Of a DNA stretch of 28,156 nt, positions 6,455-15,916 are shown in pieces (positions within the stretch are counted from its first letter, which is position 1; every line of letters begins with the position of its first letter). The notes beneath the pieces were generated by a model. It worked only from the letters and a program-made list of their open reading frames with translations. It did no database searches and was not told where the DNA came from. This DNA comes from Erysipelotrichaceae bacterium. GTDB lineage: Bacteria; Bacillota_I; Bacilli_A; Erysipelotrichales; Coprobacillaceae. Location: NCBI GenBank assembly GCA_018365815.1, contig JAGZJH010000029.1, positions 1 to 28,156 of the forward strand, read 5' to 3'. A program made the position numbers and the translations under genes.

Positions 6455-8215
6455 TTAATTTTTTTCTAATAATCGAATAAAATTTTGAATATCTTCTTCA
6501 ATTATTTTTAAAGAATTACGCCAAAATTCTGGTTTTGTAATATCAATCCCAATACTCTTAGTAATAGTTTCTAAATCATTTTTTCCTGTCATGCTTAAAA
6601 ATTGTTCATATTTTAACGCAAATTCTTTACCTTCTTTTAAATAAATCGCATATAACCCTTTGGCTAATAGCAACCCAAAAGCATATGGAAAATTATAAAA
6701 ATTACTACTAGCAGAGTAGTAATGTGGTTTCCATGTCCACATATAAGGGTGTAAATAATCTGGATCTAAACCATCACCATAGGCTGCTTTTTGGGATTCA
6801 ATCATTAATGTTTTAATTCTTTCGACACTTAAAGCACTTGTTTTTCTTTCCTTAAAAAGATTTTTTTCAAATAAATAACGCGAATAAATATCGACAATTA
6901 CTTGTGTACAATCACTGATTTCCGCTTCTAAAATCGCAAGCGCTTCTTCTTGTGAGGCTTGTTTAATAGCAGCTTTTTTAATAATTGTTTCACTAAATGT
7001 AGAAGCAGTTTCCGCAATTGGCATTGGATAATCAGTATTTAAAATACTTTCATTTTTTAAACATTCTCCATGAAATCCGTGGCCAAGTTCATGACTGAGC
7101 GTCGTGACATCACTAAATGTATTTCCATAATTAAGTAAAAATCTACTTTGTTTGATAAAAGGTAAATTTAAACAAAATGCTCCACCAACTTTATTTGCCC
7201 GTGGATAAACATCAATCCAATTTTGTTGTATTGCTTTTGATGCAAATGAAGCTAAGTGTGATGAAAAAGTATTGAATTGTTTAATCACAAACTCTGCTCC
7301 TGAAGAATAATCAAATTTCATATCTGCTTGATTAATCGGGGCATAAAGTTCATAAAAAGGAAGTCCATTTTGATACCCTAAAGCTTTTGCTTTTGCTTTT
7401 AAATATTTTCTAAAAACAGGAAGATATTCCTCCATTGCTTGCAACATAGAATTTAAAGTTTCTTGTGACATTCTTGAATGAATTAATGTATGTTCTAATA
7501 CAGAATGATACCCTCTTAACTGACATTCAGTTAACACTTCACCTTTAATTGCATTTAAGCAAGCTGCAACACCTTGTTCAATTTTAGAATAAGAAGCAAT
7601 TTCTGCTTCATAAGCTTTTTTTCTGACTTCTTTATCACTATCATAAGCCATATTTAACACCATGGTTAACGGATATTCTTGACCATCAATAGAAACTTTA
7701 TGATTAGCAATAAGTTGATCTTTTAATTTTAACCATGCATTACTTCCGGTATTTTTCATATTCGCAATAATGTTTTCTTCATTTTCACTTAAACGATACT
7801 GATTCATTTTAATAATTTCATTTAAAATATATGAATGTGTTTGAATTAACGAAGATTGTTTAGCGTAAGTTTCAATATCATTTAATTCACCAATCCATTT
7901 TTCAATAGTGACTTGTGCGATAACTGTTTTTGTCAATAATTGATTAAGAATATCATCATATCTTAATGCTTCTTTATTAGTGGTATCGACACTTTGTGTT
8001 AAAGATATAAACGCTTCTAAACGATAAGATAAAGTCGTTAAAGTTGCTAAATGTTGTAGATAACTTTCTAACCCCTCAACTTTAGATAGTGTGTTAATTT
8101 TTTTAGCAAGTTCATTAAATTCTTCAATTTCTTTTTTTAAATTTTCAATATCTTGTAAAAAATGCTCATCTTCAAAAGATAAATATAAATCATCTAAATT
8201 CCAATATTCGCTCAT
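6455..8215 (-). CDS. pepF: Oligoendopeptidase F (M3 family metallopeptidase)
   Basis: A 586-residue M3B peptidase, near the usual 600-residue length. The zinc motif is SHELGHGFHGE with HELGH at 375-379, and the downstream zinc-ligand region is AETASTFSE (401-409). PepF enzymes are cytoplasmic and cut short peptides. No signal peptide is visible. A good AAAGGAGAG site precedes the ATG. The gene is followed by a HAD phosphatase 18 bases later and preceded by the thrS terminator, so it starts its own unit. A candidate -10 TATACT lies roughly 30-40 bases upstream, but the -35 is weak. Confidence 0.96.
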   Translation of the reverse strand: MSEYWNLDDLYLSFEDEHFLQDIENLKKEIEEFNELAKKINTLSKVEGLESYLQHLATLTTLSYRLEAFISLTQSVDTTNKEALRYDDILNQLLTKTVIAQVTIEKWIGELNDIETYAKQSSLIQTHSYILNEIIKMNQYRLSENEENIIANMKNTGSNAWLKLKDQLIANHKVSIDGQEYPLTMVLNMAYDSDKEVRKKAYEAEIASYSKIEQGVAACLNAIKGEVLTECQLRGYHSVLEHTLIHSRMSQETLNSMLQAMEEYLPVFRKYLKAKAKALGYQNGLPFYELYAPINQADMKFDYSSGAEFVIKQFNTFSSHLASFASKAIQQNWIDVYPRANKVGGAFCLNLPFIKQSRFLLNYGNTFSDVTTLSHELGHGFHGECLKNESILNTDYPMPIAETASTFSETIIKKAAIKQASQEEALAILEAEISDCTQVIVDIYSRYLFEKNLFKERKTSALSVERIKTLMIESQKAAYGDGLDPDYLHPYMWTWKPHYYSASSNFYNFPYAFGLLLAKGLYAIYLKEGKEFALKYEQFLSMTGKNDLETITKSIGIDITKPEFWRNSLKIIEEDIQNFIRLLEKN

Positions 8216-8359
8216 AAAACTCTCCTTTTTTTATTAATATACTTTTAGTATAAAGTAAATTATTCATTTTTAAAATTATTTTCATCAAATAAAAACATCA
8301 CAGTCATTTATCTTACACATTTATCTAATTTGTGTGTTAGAAAATCAATCTAAAATATG

Positions 8360-8403
8360 CAAAAAGGTAGAAATTTTAATAGATTTGGAAATTTTCTACC
8401 TTT
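8360..8403 (-). terminator. Terminator of the GNAT-thrS operon
   Basis: AAAGGTAGAAA pairs with TTTCTACCTTT across 8363-8403, and TTTTT follows on the minus strand. Confidence 0.88.
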
Positions 8404-8411
8404 GTTCAAAC

Positions 8412-10319
8412 TTATTTAATTCCTTTTGTTTTTATTTCTAATTGAATCATTTCAATAAATTGATCTAATGAAACAGTCATTTGTTCTTGTTTTCCATACG
8501 CGCGATAAGTGACTGTATTTTGATCCCTTTCTTGGTCTCCTAGAACTAATTGATAAGGGATTTTTTTAACTTGGGCTTCACGGATTTTATAACCTAATTT
8601 TTCTTCACGATTATCGTTTTCTACTCTAATGTTTGCTTGTTTTAAAGCTTCTGTCACTTGGCTAGCATAGTTTGCATGGTATTCATTATTTACCCCAATA
8701 ACTTTTACTTGAACAGGGGCTAACCATGTTGGAAAGGCTCCTGCATAGTGTTCGATTAAAATTCCCATAAAACGTTCCATTGAACCATAGACAACACGAT
8801 GAATCATCACCGGACGATGTTTTTGTCCATCTTCACCGACATAAGTTAAATCAAAACGTTCTGGTAAATTGAAGTCTAATTGAATAGTGCCACATTGCCA
8901 TTCACGACCGATAGCATCTCTAATTTTAAAATCTAATTTAGGACCATAGAATGCCCCATCACCAGGGTTTAATACATAATTGATTTCTTTTTTATTTAAT
9001 GCACTAATTAATGCATTTTCAGCCATTTCCCAAATTTCATCAGAACCAATTGCTTTTTCTGGTTTAGTCGATAATTCAATGTGATATTCAAAACCGAATA
9101 TATCTTTATAGAAATGATCGATTAAATCCATTACACCAATGATTTCATCTTCAATTTGATTAGGTGTCATAAAAATATGTGCATCATCTTGAGTAAAGTT
9201 ACGTACTCTAAACAAACCATGTAAAGCACCACTAAATTCATGACGATGTACTAATCCTAATTCCCCCATACGCATTGGAAAATCACGATAAGAATGTAAA
9301 CTATTTTTATAAACTAAAATTGAGCCCGGACAGTTCATTGGTTTAATCGCATAATCAACTTCATCAATTGAAGAAGTATACATATTTTCACGGTAATTAT
9401 ACCAATGTCCTGATGTTTCCCATAACTCACGATTAAGCATAATCGGAGTTTTTATTTCAGCATACCCTGCTTTTTGATGCTCTTCTTTCCATAAGTTTTC
9501 TAACTCATTTCTAACTGCCATTCCTTTAGGTAAGAAAAATGGGAAACCAGGTCCGTATTCAGACATAAAGAATAATTCTAATTCTTTTCCTAATTTACGA
9601 TGATCTCTTTTTTCTGCTTCTTCTAAAAATTTCAAATAATTATCTAACCCTTCCTTTGTAAAATGGCTTGTTCCATAGATTCTTTGAAGTTGCTTATTAT
9701 TTGAATCACCACGCCAATAAGCCCCGGCTAGTGACATTAATTTAAAATGTTTAATCATTCCTGTTTTTAAAACATGAGGCCCTCGACATAAATCAGTAAA
9801 AGCCCCTTGATTGTATAAAGTAATAGTTCCATCTTCTAATCCTTCAATTAATTCAGTTTTATAAGGATCATTTTTAAACATTTCTAAAGCTTGTGCTTTT
9901 GAAACTTCTTCACGCACGATCGCATCACCTTTAGAAGCAATACGTTTCATTTCTTTTTCAATTTTAGGCAAATCTGCTTCAGTGATTAAAGGGTCAACAT
10001 CTACATCATAATAAAAACCATTTTCAATATTAGGCCCTACCCCAAATTTTGCTCCAGGATATAAATTAGTAATCGCTTCAGCCATTAAATGAGCAGTTGA
10101 ATGGTTTAATACTTCAAAAGCTTCTTTTGAATCTTGAGTTAATAATTCTAACGAAGCATCATGTAAAATTGGGCGATTTAATTCAACAATTTCACCATTC
10201 ACTTTTGCAGCTACGCATTTTTTTGCTAAAGAAGAAGAAATTCCTTTAGCGATTTCAATTGCACTTATCCCTTCTTCATACTCTTTAACATTTCCATCTA
10301 AAAAAGTAATTTTAATCAT
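8412..10319 (-). CDS. thrS: Threonyl-tRNA synthetase
   Basis: A 635-residue class II synthetase that charges tRNA-Thr. In order: TGS domain (1-60), the second editing domain with the HSTAH zinc-like motif (73-77) and a CRGPH element (about 177-181), the catalytic core with MNCPGS (zinc Cys), HRHEFSGALHGLFRVRNFTQDD (class II motif 2 region) and a histidine-rich motif 3, and the C-terminal anticodon-binding domain (about 530-635). The length and all domains are complete, so it should be bifunctional in charging and editing. Its ATG overlaps the last codons of the GNAT gene by 8 bases, with GGAGGATTAAGC just before. Expression is predicted to be controlled by the threonine T-box at 10862-11084. 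Confidence 0.98.
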   Translation of the reverse strand: MIKITFLDGNVKEYEEGISAIEIAKGISSSLAKKCVAAKVNGEIVELNRPILHDASLELLTQDSKEAFEVLNHSTAHLMAEAITNLYPGAKFGVGPNIENGFYYDVDVDPLITEADLPKIEKEMKRIASKGDAIVREEVSKAQALEMFKNDPYKTELIEGLEDGTITLYNQGAFTDLCRGPHVLKTGMIKHFKLMSLAGAYWRGDSNNKQLQRIYGTSHFTKEGLDNYLKFLEEAEKRDHRKLGKELELFFMSEYGPGFPFFLPKGMAVRNELENLWKEEHQKAGYAEIKTPIMLNRELWETSGHWYNYRENMYTSSIDEVDYAIKPMNCPGSILVYKNSLHSYRDFPMRMGELGLVHRHEFSGALHGLFRVRNFTQDDAHIFMTPNQIEDEIIGVMDLIDHFYKDIFGFEYHIELSTKPEKAIGSDEIWEMAENALISALNKKEINYVLNPGDGAFYGPKLDFKIRDAIGREWQCGTIQLDFNLPERFDLTYVGEDGQKHRPVMIHRVVYGSMERFMGILIEHYAGAFPTWLAPVQVKVIGVNNEYHANYASQVTEALKQANIRVENDNREEKLGYKIREAQVKKIPYQLVLGDQERDQNTVTYRAYGKQEQMTVSLDQFIEMIQLEIKTKGIK

Positions 10320-10848
10320 TGCTTAATCCTCCTGTTTGTATCCAATATCTTAAATATATATGTCCATCTTCTTGATTTAAACGCTCATCTTCTAAAACAC
10401 CGCCACATTTTTCAATCGTTTTTTTAGAAGCGATATTTTCTTTTTTGCAGGTGACAAGAACCTCATTAATTCCTAATTCTTGACATTTTTTTAATGCGAA
10501 TTTAAGCATATAAGTCGCATATCCAAGTCTTCGAAAATCTGGGTGAACACTATATCCAATATGGCCTCCATGATTTAGTAAAGACTCATTTAATTCATGT
10601 CTGATATTAATTGTTCCAAGCATTTTTTCACCAATTAAAAAATAAGTCGTTGCTTTGACATAGCCTTGAGGTAAATCAATCCCTAAACGGTTTTTATTTA
10701 CAATATTTACCCATTCTTCATAACTTGTATATTTTTCCACGCTACTGCCACCATTAATAGTAAACTCTCCTACCTTAAAACATGCATCAATGTATTCTTT
10801 AACTAATGCTTCATGTTTAAGTGCAGGTAATTCCATTTTAAGTTTCAT
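10312..10848 (-). CDS. GNAT-family N-acetyltransferase in a thrS operon
   Basis: A 178-residue GNAT acetyltransferase. The acetyl-CoA-binding motif A is visible around HIGYSVHPDFRRLGYATYML (about 96-115), followed by a CKKENIASKKTIEKCGG segment with the Asn/Lys pattern of motif B. The substrate could be a protein N-terminus, an amine or an antibiotic; I cannot say. GGAGGTGAG lies 6 nt before the ATG. The gene is between the T-box leader and thrS and overlaps thrS by 8 bases, so it should be made only when threonine charging is low. No membrane segment or signal peptide. Confidence 0.9.
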   Translation of the reverse strand: MKLKMELPALKHEALVKEYIDACFKVGEFTINGGSSVEKYTSYEEWVNIVNKNRLGIDLPQGYVKATTYFLIGEKMLGTINIRHELNESLLNHGGHIGYSVHPDFRRLGYATYMLKFALKKCQELGINEVLVTCKKENIASKKTIEKCGGVLEDERLNQEDGHIYLRYWIQTGGLSND

Positions 10849-10861
10849 TTTCTCACCTCCA

Positions 10862-11084
10862 AAAAAACAAAAGAGATTTCATCAAAGGACGAAATCTCGT
10901 GGTACCACCTTAATTCATCATTACTTACATAATGATCTCTTTGTTTTAACGCAACTTTACGGCATTCTCTTTCGAGTGCAGTTCATAGGGAGTATTTAAT
11001 ATCCTATTCAAAAACTTTCACCCACCGTTTTCTCTCTAAAGAAATCAAATATTAAACATATCCTAATCATTACTTTTATACCTT
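10862..11084 (-). ncRNA. T-box leader, predicted threonine-specific
   Basis: The T-box core AGGTGGTACCACG is at 10898-10910, directly before a terminator hairpin GAGATTTC/GAAATCTC (10873-10880 with 10891-10898) and a T-rich tail. Stem I contains AGAGAG and GGTGGGTGAAAG. Its lower part pairs TTTAATAT with ATATTAAA and TAGG with CCTA, leaving a specifier loop with ACT (10991-10993), a threonine codon. The gene downstream is thrS (behind a GNAT gene), which agrees. Uncharged tRNA-Thr should stabilise the antiterminator. Confidence 0.93.
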
Positions 11085-11086
11085 AT

Positions 11087-11114
11087 ATAATACTATTTTT
11101 AATTTCTATGTCAA
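11087..11114 (-). promoter_or_regulatory. Promoter of the T-box/GNAT-thrS operon
   Basis: Minus strand TTGACA (11109-11114), 16-base spacer, TATTAT (11087-11092). It begins only 5 bases after the stop codon of the upstream ArAE-type gene, with no terminator seen between, so some readthrough into the T-box is possible. Confidence 0.75.
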
Positions 11115-11119
11115 CCCAT

Positions 11120-11914
11120 TTACAACATCTTTTTATCAAAAGATAACGCTAAATAACGTTCTTGGTACTTTTCTATTTTGCTTAAATGATAATGAAACAC
11201 ATACTCGTCATCATGAATTGTCATTAAAATTTCTAATTCATCAATCATATCTTTAATCAAACGATATTTTGCACATAAATCTAAAATATAATTTTTATTT
11301 TTAACTGACATAATTTCATGCATATACAAATCTAGTTTAAATTCTAAATCTTTTGATAACTTTGTAATATGTTCAATTGAAAAAGGCATTTGATATTGAA
11401 TACTATCTTTACATAAATAAAGTGCCTCTTTCAGTTTTTCAATATCATGCTCAACATGTTCCACATTGTAATAAGGTAAAATCATCAAATTGACTAAACA
11501 AGTGATACTCGCTCCCACAAACGAATCAAGTGTTCGATGTATTCCATATAACAGCGGTGATTTATCTCCTAAATGAACCATCATCGCGCTAAATACAATA
11601 CCACTAATTCCAATGGCACCTTGCATATTAAGTTTATTTAAAAATAAAATAAGCAAAATAATTCCTAATCCACATAAAAATGGATTACCTGCATCAATAT
11701 AATTAAATAACAGACCTAAAGAGGCCCCACATAATGTTCCAAATACACGATTTCTCCCCATCTTTAATGAAAGTTTTGCTGTTTTATCCATTGAAACAAT
11801 TGCTGTCATACAAACAAAAAACGGATATTCTAATTTAAGCATATTTGAAACAATGACCGATAAACAAACTGAAATACCGGTTTTAATCGTTCTTAGTCCT
11901 ATATACCCTTTCAT
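11120..11914 (-). CDS. ArAE/DUF939-type aromatic acid exporter-like membrane protein
   Basis: A 264-residue membrane protein of the aromatic acid exporter (ArAE_1, DUF939) type. The N-terminal half has about five hydrophobic segments (residues about 12-30, 55-70, 75-95, 98-115, 130-150), with the family pattern MGRNRVFGTLCGASLGLLF. The C-terminal half (about 155-264) is a soluble helical region, presumably cytoplasmic. The ATG (11912-11914) has AGGGGGGGAAGT before it, and its first codons overlap the 3' end of the VanZ-like gene by 32 bases, so the two are coupled. Real substrates of Firmicute members are mostly unknown. Confidence 0.82.
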   Translation of the reverse strand: MKGYIGLRTIKTGISVCLSVIVSNMLKLEYPFFVCMTAIVSMDKTAKLSLKMGRNRVFGTLCGASLGLLFNYIDAGNPFLCGLGIILLILFLNKLNMQGAIGISGIVFSAMMVHLGDKSPLLYGIHRTLDSFVGASITCLVNLMILPYYNVEHVEHDIEKLKEALYLCKDSIQYQMPFSIEHITKLSKDLEFKLDLYMHEIMSVKNKNYILDLCAKYRLIKDMIDELEILMTIHDDEYVFHYHLSKIEKYQERYLALSFDKKML

Positions 11915-12356
11915 ACTTCCCCCCCTTTATTTTATTAAAAATATATATACATAAAAACCCAATCAACATTCCTATACTATCGATACAAACATCTTTTAAA
12001 CGGCCTGTTCGTCCAGGAATAAACAATTGATGAAATTCATCACTTAAAGCGTATAAAACTGTAATAAAACCACTATATAAATACACTCGATCTTTTCTAA
12101 TTAACACAACCGTACGATAAGCTAAAATTCCTAATACAAAATAAGAAAACATATGTGCACATTTACGCACTATAAATGAAATAGTTGTGATAAAAGTAGA
12201 ATGGGTTAAATCCATATGCAAAATTGTGCCTAATAATTCAATCACTTTGCCACTTGTTGAAGAAGATTCTTGTCCGTTTTGCATCGAAAACATAAAAATC
12301 ACGCACATCCATGCCACTAATAACACTACTCTAAAAATCAATTTCTTCTTTTTCAA
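11883..12356 (-). CDS. VanZ-like membrane protein, TTG start
   Basis: A 157-residue protein with VanZ-family features: an N-terminal helix ending in FSMQNGQESSSTSG, then RKCAHMFSYFVLG, and ALSDEFHQLFIPGRTGRLKD with the conserved Asp-Glu-His, followed by a last helix. About four membrane segments. VanZ gives low-level teicoplanin resistance in enterococci, but most chromosomal homologues have no proven role. The start is TTG at 12354-12356: AGGAGG lies at the end of the preceding TPR gene with 8-nt spacing, and no nearer ATG or GTG fits. The stop of the TPR gene is only 3 bases upstream, so it is the middle gene of a three-gene operon. Confidence 0.88.
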   Translation of the reverse strand: MKKKKLIFRVVLLVAWMCVIFMFSMQNGQESSSTSGKVIELLGTILHMDLTHSTFITTISFIVRKCAHMFSYFVLGILAYRTVVLIRKDRVYLYSGFITVLYALSDEFHQLFIPGRTGRLKDVCIDSIGMLIGFLCIYIFNKIKGGKYERVYRTKND

Positions 12357-12359
12357 CTT

Positions 12360-14570
12360 CTAATCCTCCTTTAAAAGCTGCGAAAGTTTTAATAAATAAA
12401 ACTTTCCATCAAAACTCACACTCATCATATGATCACGTGCTAATGTTGCGGTTTGAAACATTATTGGAGTTAACCAATGACCTTTTTGATTAATATAACC
12501 ATAACGATAACCAAGACCAGCAATCATAATACCATCTCTAGAAATCGTTAAAGTATCATAAATAGCCTCAATAATCATTTCGTTGTTTAAATTTATCGCT
12601 CCATAATATCCATTGACTTTAACACGAGCCACCCCTTCAAAAAAAGGTAACATTTCTTCATATTGTGGGCTAATCATCATTTTATGGTGATAAAAACACC
12701 CCTGACCATTTTTATTTTCCACAATGTAATAATCATTGATTGGCAGTTGAATATAATCATATTCAAAAGGTAAGACGACATTATTTTGAACATCAACAAT
12801 TCCATAGTATCCTTGATATTTTAAAATCGCTAAATTATTTTTAAACTCACTGCCACTTTCATATTCAAAAGGAATAATGATTTCATTTTGATGATTAATA
12901 TAACCTACCTTACAATCTTTTTTCACCATCGCTAATCCTTCACTAAATAAACTAGCCTCTTGGTAAAGTGGTTCAATGATCACATTTTGGTTAATATCCA
13001 TATACCCCCATAAATCATTGGTTTTAAATGGAATTAACCCCTCACTTATTCCTTTAATCATAAAATCAAAACGATAACTTTTTTCATGTTCAACAATAAA
13101 ATGAGTCTTGGCTATTTCAAGATGAATATAGTGATCATTAACTTCAATTTTATCATAAATCGGTTCATATAAAAACTTACCATCATTTTGAATTAACCCT
13201 TGTAATCCATCAACATTCACAATTGCTTTTTGTTCATTAAACATATAAGTATCTTTTCGATTTGTTTTATCTTGATCTAGTTTAAAATCAATCACTAATG
13301 TCCCATTTTCATCAATAAAGCCTCCATGACTATTATTTTCAACATACGCTAAATGTTCACTAAATTCATAAATACGTTCCATATCTTGATACTTAACAAG
13401 TTTAAAGTTACCTAATTCAAATTTTTTATCATAAATATCAAAATGATTGTGACTACGCATGGTTAATAATTTATTTATCCATTGTGGTGATGTTTTAAAA
13501 CGCATATATTCATATTCAATATATAAAAATATTGTTTCTCCATCATCTGGTGACATTAAAATCGCTAAATCTAAATAATATCTTGCTTTTACTAAATCTT
13601 TTAAACCATATAAATACAAATAAATAAAACGATGATATAACCAAAGATCTTCTCTACCTAAACGACTGGCTTGTTTTAAATAAACTAATTCATTTTCATA
13701 ATCTTCCATTAACTCATAGATTTGAGCAATTTCACTGACTAAAAAAACATTATTAGCAAGTGTTGGATATGCTTTTAAATAATAATCTAAAGCAATGGTA
13801 TAATGTTCCATTTGCTTATAAGCATATCCTAATTCTAAATAGACATCACTATTAGGTTGCTTAATTTGTTCAAGTGATTGAATCGCATTTTCAAATTCAT
13901 TGATTAAATTATAATATGTCCCTAAATGAAGTGAGATAAAATCACTATTATAATTTAGACGTGTCATTTCTTCTAACAAATCAAGATGACTATCAAAATT
14001 TTGAATTAATTCATTAGTCACGACTAATGCTTGCATTATTTCTTCTTGACGATCTCCTAATTGATAAAGTTGGCGATATATCTCATTGGCTTTTTCAAAT
14101 TCCATTAAATCTTTATAAGTATGTGCTAACCATGTTAATGCCCATTGGTCTTCTTTTTCAAAAGTTAAAGCATTTTCTAAATAAACGATCGCTTCTTCTT
14201 TTAATTCCATTTCTAAATAACTATATGCCAGTTCCGCATTAATCCAATAATCATCTCGCCCTAGTAATAACACTTCATCTAAAAATTCAATGGCTTTTTC
14301 AAACTGTTCTAAACGATTATAAGTCCACCCAATTTCGCTTTTAATTTCAATATCATCAAGAAGTTGGATATTTGCATTAAGCAAATAAGGTAACGCTAAA
14401 TGATACAAACCTACATCATTATAAATACGTCCACGATTAAAATTAAGCCAAGCTTGGTCGGCAACTTTATTTTCAATTTGATCTAAATAAACTAAAGCCT
14501 CTTGATAATGATTTTTTTGAGTTAAATCATTTAGCATATCTTCATACTCTTTTTTTGTCCTTAATCGCAT
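12360..14570 (-). CDS. TPR and WG-repeat protein
   Basis: A 736-residue soluble protein with no signal peptide or membrane segment. Residues about 15-350 are a run of tetratricopeptide repeats (for example AWLNFNRGRIYNDVGLYHLA, LELGYAYKQMEHYTIALDYY). From about 405 to 736 come roughly eight WG (KWG) beta-repeats: GGFIDENGTLVIDF, GLIQNDGKFLYEPIYD, GYMDINQNVIIEPLYQ, GYINHQNEIIIPFEYE, GIVDVQNNVVLPFEYD, GAINLNNEMIIEAIYD, GYINQKGHWLTP. TPRs bind proteins; WG repeats are of uncertain function. First gene of an operon with VanZ-like and ArAE-type genes, so it may serve an envelope process. GAGGTG precedes the ATG. Confidence 0.88.
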   Translation of the reverse strand: MRLRTKKEYEDMLNDLTQKNHYQEALVYLDQIENKVADQAWLNFNRGRIYNDVGLYHLALPYLLNANIQLLDDIEIKSEIGWTYNRLEQFEKAIEFLDEVLLLGRDDYWINAELAYSYLEMELKEEAIVYLENALTFEKEDQWALTWLAHTYKDLMEFEKANEIYRQLYQLGDRQEEIMQALVVTNELIQNFDSHLDLLEEMTRLNYNSDFISLHLGTYYNLINEFENAIQSLEQIKQPNSDVYLELGYAYKQMEHYTIALDYYLKAYPTLANNVFLVSEIAQIYELMEDYENELVYLKQASRLGREDLWLYHRFIYLYLYGLKDLVKARYYLDLAILMSPDDGETIFLYIEYEYMRFKTSPQWINKLLTMRSHNHFDIYDKKFELGNFKLVKYQDMERIYEFSEHLAYVENNSHGGFIDENGTLVIDFKLDQDKTNRKDTYMFNEQKAIVNVDGLQGLIQNDGKFLYEPIYDKIEVNDHYIHLEIAKTHFIVEHEKSYRFDFMIKGISEGLIPFKTNDLWGYMDINQNVIIEPLYQEASLFSEGLAMVKKDCKVGYINHQNEIIIPFEYESGSEFKNNLAILKYQGYYGIVDVQNNVVLPFEYDYIQLPINDYYIVENKNGQGCFYHHKMMISPQYEEMLPFFEGVARVKVNGYYGAINLNNEMIIEAIYDTLTISRDGIMIAGLGYRYGYINQKGHWLTPIMFQTATLARDHMMSVSFDGKFYLLKLSQLLKED

Positions 14571-14629
14571 ACTCGCACCTCACATTATTCCTTATCATAA
14601 CTAATTATTGTCAATATTAAAAGAAAAAC

Positions 14630-14659
14630 TTATTGATTTATAATATTTTTTGTTATAAT
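14630..14659 (+). promoter_or_regulatory. Promoter of coaBC-coaX
   Basis: TATAAT (14654-14659) with either TTATTG (14630-14635, 18-base spacer) or TTGATT (14633-14638, 15-base spacer) as -35. It lies in the divergent gap with the TPR gene. Confidence 0.7.
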
Positions 14660-14713
14660 GAGGATGTAGTGATTTTTTTAGAACACTAACATTTATAACT
14701 CAGGAGGGTTTAT

Positions 14714-15916
14714 ATGAAAAAAAATATTATTCTTGGGATTAGCGGTGGGATTGCCGCTTATAAAAGCGCTGAGATTACAAGCCAATTAGTTAAACTTGGC
14801 TACGATGTTGAAATTATTATGACTAAAAATGCATGTCTATTTATTCAGCCGCTAACTTTTGAATCTTTAACTAAAAAAATTTCTTATATAGATACTTTTG
14901 AACGAACAACTGATGGCGAGGTGAAACATATTGAACTTGCTAAAAAAGCAGATTTATTTGTCATCGTCCCTGCAACAGCAAATATAATCGCAAAAATTGC
15001 TAATGGAATTGCTGATGATATGTTAACTTCAACTTTTTTAGCAGCCACTTGTCCTAAAATCATTTGTCCGGCAATGAATACACATATGTATGAAAATCCG
15101 GTAACCTTAGACAATATCAAAAAATGCCAACATTACGGTATGCAAATTGTAGAACCGGCGACAGGAATGCTTGCTTGTGGTGATGTGGGAAAAGGAAAAC
15201 TTGCTCCAATTGATTTAATTATCGATACTATTATTCAAAATACACAAGATCATTATCCATTAGTAAATAAAAATGTATTAGTGAGCGCTGGTCCTACACA
15301 AGAAAGTTTAGACCCAGTTCGTTTTATCACTAATCATTCTAGCGGTAAGATGGGATATGCAATTGCTAAAATGGCAAGAAGAATGGGGGCTAATGTTACT
15401 CTTATTTCCGGTCCTAGCCATGAACCTATCCCTTATGGAATAAATTATATTTCAGTTACCAGTGCAAATGATATGTTTGAAGCCATTAAACAAAACTTAA
15501 ATGATGCCAATTATATTATTAAAGCTGCCGCGGTAGGGGATTACAGTGCAAAAGATATTAAAGAACATAAAATTAAAAAAAGCGAAGATCACTTTACCTT
15601 AGAATTAACTAAAACTACTGATATTTTAAAGTATATTGGGCAGCATAAAAAAGCTAATCAAATTGTATGTGGCTTTGCGATGGAAACTGAAAACTTACTT
15701 AAAAACGCTAAAAATAAATGTATTCAAAAAAATTGTGACTTACTTGTGGCAAATCAATTAAACATACCGGGAGCAGGCTTTAAAAATGATACGAATATTG
15801 CACATTTAGTTTTCCCTAACCACACTATCAGTTATGATTTAATGAGCAAAAATGACCTTGCTAAAATTATTTTAGAGACAATGATTAAAATTGAAAAGGA
15901 GAAAGAACAATGTTAG
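14714..15916 (+). CDS. coaBC: Bifunctional phosphopantothenoylcysteine decarboxylase/phosphopantothenate-cysteine ligase
   Basis: A 400-residue fusion that does two consecutive CoA steps. The CoaC half (1-180) is an FMN flavoprotein with GISGGIAAYKSAEI, the active-site His in VKHIELAKKAD, the PAMNTHMYENP motif and Cys in MLACGDVGKGK. The CoaB half (about 188-400) joins cysteine to 4'-phosphopantothenate using CTP and carries NVLVSAGPTQE, the TNHSSGKMGYA motif, KAAAVGDY and the conserved Lys-rich HKIKKS. The length is normal. AGGAGGGTT precedes the ATG. It overlaps coaX by 7 bases (ATGTTAG), so the two are translationally coupled. Confidence 0.97.
   Translation: MKKNIILGISGGIAAYKSAEITSQLVKLGYDVEIIMTKNACLFIQPLTFESLTKKISYIDTFERTTDGEVKHIELAKKADLFVIVPATANIIAKIANGIADDMLTSTFLAATCPKIICPAMNTHMYENPVTLDNIKKCQHYGMQIVEPATGMLACGDVGKGKLAPIDLIIDTIIQNTQDHYPLVNKNVLVSAGPTQESLDPVRFITNHSSGKMGYAIAKMARRMGANVTLISGPSHEPIPYGINYISVTSANDMFEAIKQNLNDANYIIKAAAVGDYSAKDIKEHKIKKSEDHFTLELTKTTDILKYIGQHKKANQIVCGFAMETENLLKNAKNKCIQKNCDLLVANQLNIPGAGFKNDTNIAHLVFPNHTISYDLMSKNDLAKIILETMIKIEKEKEQC

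Noticed and set aside
14027..14242. Plus-strand frame inside the TPR gene
   Set aside because: Shadow of the coding strand of a repetitive protein.
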